From contig CAILTC010000652.1 in assembly GCA_903837025.1 (NCBI GenBank), positions 1 through 8,935 on the forward strand: a stretch of DNA of 8,935 nt, written 5' to 3'. The translations under genes were made by a program, and so were the position numbers. Of this stretch, positions 5,295-8,935 are shown piece by piece (position 1 is the first letter of the stretch; every line of letters starts with the position of its first letter). This DNA is from an uncultured Bacteroidota bacterium. Its GTDB lineage: Bacteria > Bacteroidota > Bacteroidia > Flavobacteriales > Flavobacteriaceae. Under the pieces are notes generated by a model, which did not search any database, had not been told where the DNA came from, and worked only from the letters and a program-made list of their open reading frames with translations.

Positions 5295-7328
5295 TTACAT
5301 AAATAACGCCACAGCCAAATCGATTATTTTTATTCCTACAAAAGGGACAATTATTCCTCCTAAACCGTAAATCAACAGATTCCTTTTTAAGATGGCACTT
5401 GCACCAATTGGCTTATAATCAACACCTCGCAACGCAAGCGGAATCAGAATTGGAATGATAATCGCATTAAAAATTACCGCCGATAAAATAGCACTTTCTG
5501 GACTATGCAAATGCATGATATTCAAGCCTTGCAAAGCTGGAATTGCCGTGATGAAAAGTGCTGGGACAATTGCAAAATATTTAGCTACGTCATTCGCAAT
5601 CGAGAACGTTGTAAGCGTTCCTCGGGTCATCAATAGTTGTTTTCCTATTTCAATAATTTCAATTAACTTGGTTGGGTCATTGTCAAGATCGACCATATTT
5701 CCCGCTTCTTTTGCAGCCTGAGTTCCGCTATTCATAGCAACACCAACATCGGCTTGCGCAAGAGCCGGTGCATCATTCGTACCGTCACCCATCATTGCAA
5801 CGAGTTTACCCAGTTGTTGCTCATTTTTGATGTAATTCATTTTGTCCTCAGGCTTGGCTTCGGCAATAAAATCATCAACACCAGCTGCTTCCGCAATAAA
5901 TTTAGCTGTCAAAGGATTATCACCCGTAACCATCACCGTTTTTACACCCATTTTTCGCAAACGGTCAAAACGTTCTTTCATCCCTGTTTTGATAATATCC
6001 TGCAATTCGATAACTCCTTGAACCTGATTGTTTTTAATAACCACCAAAGGCGTTCCTCCTTTAGAAGAAATGGCAATTACTTTTTCTGCGGTATCTTCTG
6101 GAAAAACATTTCCGGATTGAAGTGCAATGTTTTTTGCAGCATCCTGAGCTCCTTTTCTAATGTTGGTTCCGTCTCTTAAAACTACTCCACTTGTTCTGGT
6201 TTCGGCAGTAAATTTGATTAAAGTAGCCCCTTCAATAGACAGTTTTTGAGCAACTTCTAGTCCTGCTAATTCTACAATACTTTTTCCTTCCGGAGTATCA
6301 TCGGCAAGTGAACTTAATACTGCTGACTTAATAAAATCTTCTTGCGAGATTCCTTTTGTAGGATAGAAATTAGTTGCTTTTCTGTTTCCAATAGTTATTG
6401 TTCCTGTTTTATCTAAAAGCAAAACATCAATATCACCAGCAGTTTCTACCGCTTTTCCTGATTTTGTAATTACATTGGCACGCAACGCTCTATCCATTCC
6501 CGCAATTCCGATAGCGGATAATAATCCACCAATTGTGGTTGGTATCAAACAAACAAATAAAGAGATAAAAGCGGCAATTGTAATTGGAGCTTTAGCAAAA
6601 TCGGCAAACGGTTTCAGCGTTACGCAAACAATTACGAAGATCAAAGTAAACGCTGCCAACAAAATTGTCAAAGCAATTTCATTTGGTGTTTTCTGACGGC
6701 TTGCTCCTTCGACCAAAGCAATCATTTTGTCCAAGAAACTTTCACCTGGCTCTGAGGTTACAATCACTTTTATTTTATCGGATAACACTTTTGTTCCTCC
6801 AGTTACCGATGATTTATCACCTCCAGATTCCCGAATCACGGGTGCACTTTCTCCGGTTATAGCACTTTCATCTATAGTTGCCAATCCTTCTATGATTTCG
6901 CCATCGGTGGCAATCAAATCGCCCGATTCGCAGATGAAAACATCACCTTTTTTCAAAGCCGAAGAACTTACGTTTCTAATTTCTCCGTTGTCCAAAAGCT
7001 GTCTTGCCGGCGTTTCCTCACGCGTTTTTCTTAAACTGTCGGCTTGTGCTTTTCCACGAGCTTCAGCAATGGCTTCGGCAAAATTGGCAAACAAAAGCGT
7101 GGCTAATAAAATTAAGAATATAATTAAATTATAAACAAAACTACCTTGATTCTGTGCGCCAAATAAAATGGCAATACACACTACAAACATGATGGCAGTT
7201 CCGATTTCTACGGTAAACATTACCGGGTTTTTGAACATTACTTTCGGGTTAAGCTTAACAAAAGACTGCGCTAACGCCTCTTTTACCTGCTTACTTTCAA
7301 ATAATGAAGTGGATTTATTTTTACTCAT
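5295..7328 (-). CDS. kdpB: K+-transporting ATPase subunit KdpB (P-type ATPase catalytic subunit)
   Basis: 677 residues, normal length. It is the ATP-hydrolysing subunit of the KdpFABC pump, in the inner membrane. Membrane helices lie at about 38-57 and 65-84. The actuator domain carries TGES (158-161). Further helices at about 218-238 and 250-276 contain the LIPTTIGG proline kink (P263). The phosphorylation loop is DKTGT with Asp 306. The nucleotide domain shows FTAETRTSG (373-381) and RKGA (391-394). MVTGDN (466-471) and GDGTNDAP (514-521) follow. The KdpB-specific [11 protein letters not shown] (579-589) holds the Asp/Lys pair (580/583) implicated in coupling in E. coli. Ser 161 matches E. 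coli Ser 162, whose phosphorylation inhibits the pump, so that control could exist here. The start ATG follows an A-rich leader and lies 9 nt after kdpA. No catalytic residue is missing. Confidence 0.98.
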   Translation of the reverse strand: MSKNKSTSLFESKQVKEALAQSFVKLNPKVMFKNPVMFTVEIGTAIMFVVCIAILFGAQNQGSFVYNLIIFLILLATLLFANFAEAIAEARGKAQADSLRKTREETPARQLLDNGEIRNVSSSALKKGDVFICESGDLIATDGEIIEGLATIDESAITGESAPVIRESGGDKSSVTGGTKVLSDKIKVIVTSEPGESFLDKMIALVEGASRQKTPNEIALTILLAAFTLIFVIVCVTLKPFADFAKAPITIAAFISLFVCLIPTTIGGLLSAIGIAGMDRALRANVITKSGKAVETAGDIDVLLLDKTGTITIGNRKATNFYPTKGISQEDFIKSAVLSSLADDTPEGKSIVELAGLEVAQKLSIEGATLIKFTAETRTSGVVLRDGTNIRKGAQDAAKNIALQSGNVFPEDTAEKVIAISSKGGTPLVVIKNNQVQGVIELQDIIKTGMKERFDRLRKMGVKTVMVTGDNPLTAKFIAEAAGVDDFIAEAKPEDKMNYIKNEQQLGKLVAMMGDGTNDAPALAQADVGVAMNSGTQAAKEAGNMVDLDNDPTKLIEIIEIGKQLLMTRGTLTTFSIANDVAKYFAIVPALFITAIPALQGLNIMHLHSPESAILSAVIFNAIIIPILIPLALRGVDYKPIGASAILKRNLLIYGLGGIIVPFVGIKIIDLAVALFM

Positions 7329-7337
7329 TTTTTTATA

Positions 7338-8935
7338 TTATTTTAATGTAAAGTATTCTGCCAATGGTCCTAAAGCCAAAGCGGGGAAGAATGATAAGGC
7401 TGCAATAATGGCGATTACGGCAAAAACCATGACTCCAAAAATAGTTGTATCCGTTTTTAAAGTTCCTGCACTTTCTGGAATGTATTTTTTATTGGCTAAT
7501 AATCCTGCGATGGCCAATGGTCCAATAATTGGAAGGAAACGACTCAATAATAACACAATTCCTGTACTGATATTCCAAAATGGATTACCATCGCCCAAAC
7601 CTTCAAAACCAGAACCGTTATTAGCTGCACTCGAAGTGTATTCGTATAACATTTCCGAGAATCCATGATGTCCAGGATTATTCAACCAGCCTGTGGCTTT
7701 TCCTGGAAACCAATAGCCCATTGCGGTATCATTCGCAGCAAAATAAGATGCCAAAGCTGTTCCTGCCAATATCAATAAAGGGTGAAGAATGGCAATGATA
7801 GCAGCGATTTTAACTTCTCGGGCTTCAATTTTCTTTCCTAAAAACTCCGGTGTTCTTCCTACCATTAAACCCGAAATAAAAACGGCAAGTATGATGAAAA
7901 TATAGAAATTCAACCAGCCAACACCGCAACCGCCATAAAACGCATTGACCATCATAGACAATAATTGCATGGCTCCGGAAACAGGCATTGAACTATCATG
8001 CATGCTATTGACCGATCCTGTAGAAATTACAGTCGTGGCAATACTCCAAAATCCAGAAATAGCCGGACCAAATCGGACTTCCTTACCTTCCATGGCTCCA
8101 GTTGCTTGAGTAATTCCCATTCTTTCGATAGCTGGATTTCCGTTGATTTCGCTTATAACTGTTGGTATTACGAGCAGTAAAAAACCCACCGTCATAACGC
8201 CAAAAACAATCCAAGACAATTTTCTTTTATTAAGGAAAAAACCCAAAGCAAAAATCATCGCAAACGGAATTAATAATTGTGCCACCAACTCAACTGCATC
8301 GGTAAAATAAGTTGGATTCTCTAATGGATGCGCCGAGTTGGCTCCAAAAAAACCGCCTCCGTTGGTACCAATATGTTTTATTCCGATGAATGCGGCAGCA
8401 GGACCACGAGAAACTTCAACTTTATCGCCTTGCAAAGTGGTAATTTTATCTTTTCCTTCAAAAGTCATTGGCGTTCCGCTGAATATCAAAATAACAGCCA
8501 CAATAGCCGAAAGTGGCAATAAAATACGGGTGCAGCTTTTGATAAAATAATTGTAAAAATTCCCTAATTTATCAGTAGTTTTTTCTCTCATGGCAACAAA
8601 AACCATTACTGCTGCAGCCATTCCCGTAGCTGCCGAAACAAACATTAAGAACATCAAAAACAGTTGACCTAAATAGGAAAGCCCACTTTCACCTGAATAA
8701 TGCTGTAAATTACAATTTACCACAAATGAAATGGCGGTATTGAATGCCAAATCTGGTGTCATGGATGGGTTATTATCAGGATTTAGCGGTAAACTTCCTT
8801 GAAAGATTAAGATAAAAAAGCAAAGAAAAAACCAAACCATATTCACACTCAAAAGTGCTTTCAGATGTTGTTTCCAATTCATTTCTTCAGTAGAATCGAT
8901 GCGACTGATTTTGAAAATAAATTTCTCGATTGGAT
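7338..8935 (-). CDS. kdpA: K+-transporting ATPase subunit KdpA (5' end cut by the window edge)
   Basis: The reading frame is open to the right edge. The ATG at 8880-8882 is internal: the 17 codons before it are open, and the MNWKQ it begins aligns with EMNWKQ near residue 57 of E. coli KdpA. About 531 residues are visible and roughly 40 are missing. KdpA is the K+-selective, channel-like inner-membrane subunit. Counting from the MNWKQ methionine, all four filter loops are present: NCNLQHYSGE (56-65), GTNGGGFFGANSAHP (172-186), YGGCGVG (316-322) and SSAANNGSGFEGL (417-429). The signature GLMVGRTPEFLGKKIEAREVK (338-358) is also present. The first loop reads NCNLQ where E. coli has NTNWQ. The gene should lie close to the operon promoter, which is outside the window, as would be any kdpF. 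Confidence 0.97.
   Translation of the reverse strand, partial: PIEKFIFKISRIDSTEEMNWKQHLKALLSVNMVWFFLCFFILIFQGSLPLNPDNNPSMTPDLAFNTAISFVVNCNLQHYSGESGLSYLGQLFLMFLMFVSAATGMAAAVMVFVAMREKTTDKLGNFYNYFIKSCTRILLPLSAIVAVILIFSGTPMTFEGKDKITTLQGDKVEVSRGPAAAFIGIKHIGTNGGGFFGANSAHPLENPTYFTDAVELVAQLLIPFAMIFALGFFLNKRKLSWIVFGVMTVGFLLLVIPTVISEINGNPAIERMGITQATGAMEGKEVRFGPAISGFWSIATTVISTGSVNSMHDSSMPVSGAMQLLSMMVNAFYGGCGVGWLNFYIFIILAVFISGLMVGRTPEFLGKKIEAREVKIAAIIAILHPLLILAGTALASYFAANDTAMGYWFPGKATGWLNNPGHHGFSEMLYEYTSSAANNGSGFEGLGDGNPFWNISTGIVLLLSRFLPIIGPLAIAGLLANKKYIPESAGTLKTDTTIFGVMVFAVIAIIAALSFFPALALGPLAEYFTLK

Noticed and set aside
5754..6179. Plus-strand open frame of 141 codons opposite kdpB
   Set aside because: It lies entirely antisense to strongly conserved kdpB motifs, its product has no recognisable family and is cysteine/phenylalanine-rich low-quality sequence, and no promoter or neighbour supports it. 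The same applies to the plus-strand frames at 6727-7134 and 7168-7668.
7338..8882. Reading kdpA as a complete 514-residue gene starting at the ATG at 8882
   Set aside because: The 17 codons before that ATG are open to the window edge and the methionine corresponds to an internal EMNWKQ of KdpA, so the true start is outside the window.

Overview
The window is an A+T-rich stretch carrying a high-affinity potassium uptake (kdp) locus, with every recognised gene on the minus strand. Several traits point to Bacteroidota, most likely Flavobacterium or a close relative. These are A-rich leaders without usable Shine-Dalgarno sites, a signal peptide ending INA|QE, an outer-membrane beta-barrel gene inside the kdp operon, a KdpD broken into separate proteins, and G+C-rich inverted repeats of a kind I recall from Flavobacteriia intergenic DNA. 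The genus is inferred from these traits only.

In transcription order (right to left), the window opens inside kdpA (7338-8935), whose first ~40 codons lie beyond the right edge. It continues with kdpB (5295-7328), kdpC (4579-5133), an outer-membrane porin-like gene (3419-4495), a short kdpD encoding only the cytoplasmic KdpD sensor plus Usp domains (2179-3306), and a membrane HAMP-PAS histidine kinase (453-2177). A terminator-like hairpin follows (364-411). Then comes the 5' end of a further gene starting with GTG at 220 and running off the left edge. Its first 73 residues look like the DUF4118 transmembrane domain of KdpD.

KdpA (K+ channel-like subunit), KdpB (P-type ATPase) and KdpC form the inner-membrane pump. 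The porin could supply the outer-membrane passage. The split KdpD and the histidine kinase(s) are the probable sensory arm. No KdpE-type response regulator and no kdpF are visible; both could lie outside the window.

The junctions kdpA-kdpB (9 nt) and kdpD-kinase (1 nt) are tight. The three loose junctions (kdpB-kdpC, kdpC-porin, porin-kdpD) each hold a different inverted repeat, the largest being a 146-nt MITE-like element between kdpB and kdpC. The main points of interest are the distribution of KdpD modules over separate genes and these hairpins inside the operon. No RNA genes, CRISPR arrays, insertion-sequence genes or plus-strand genes could be supported.
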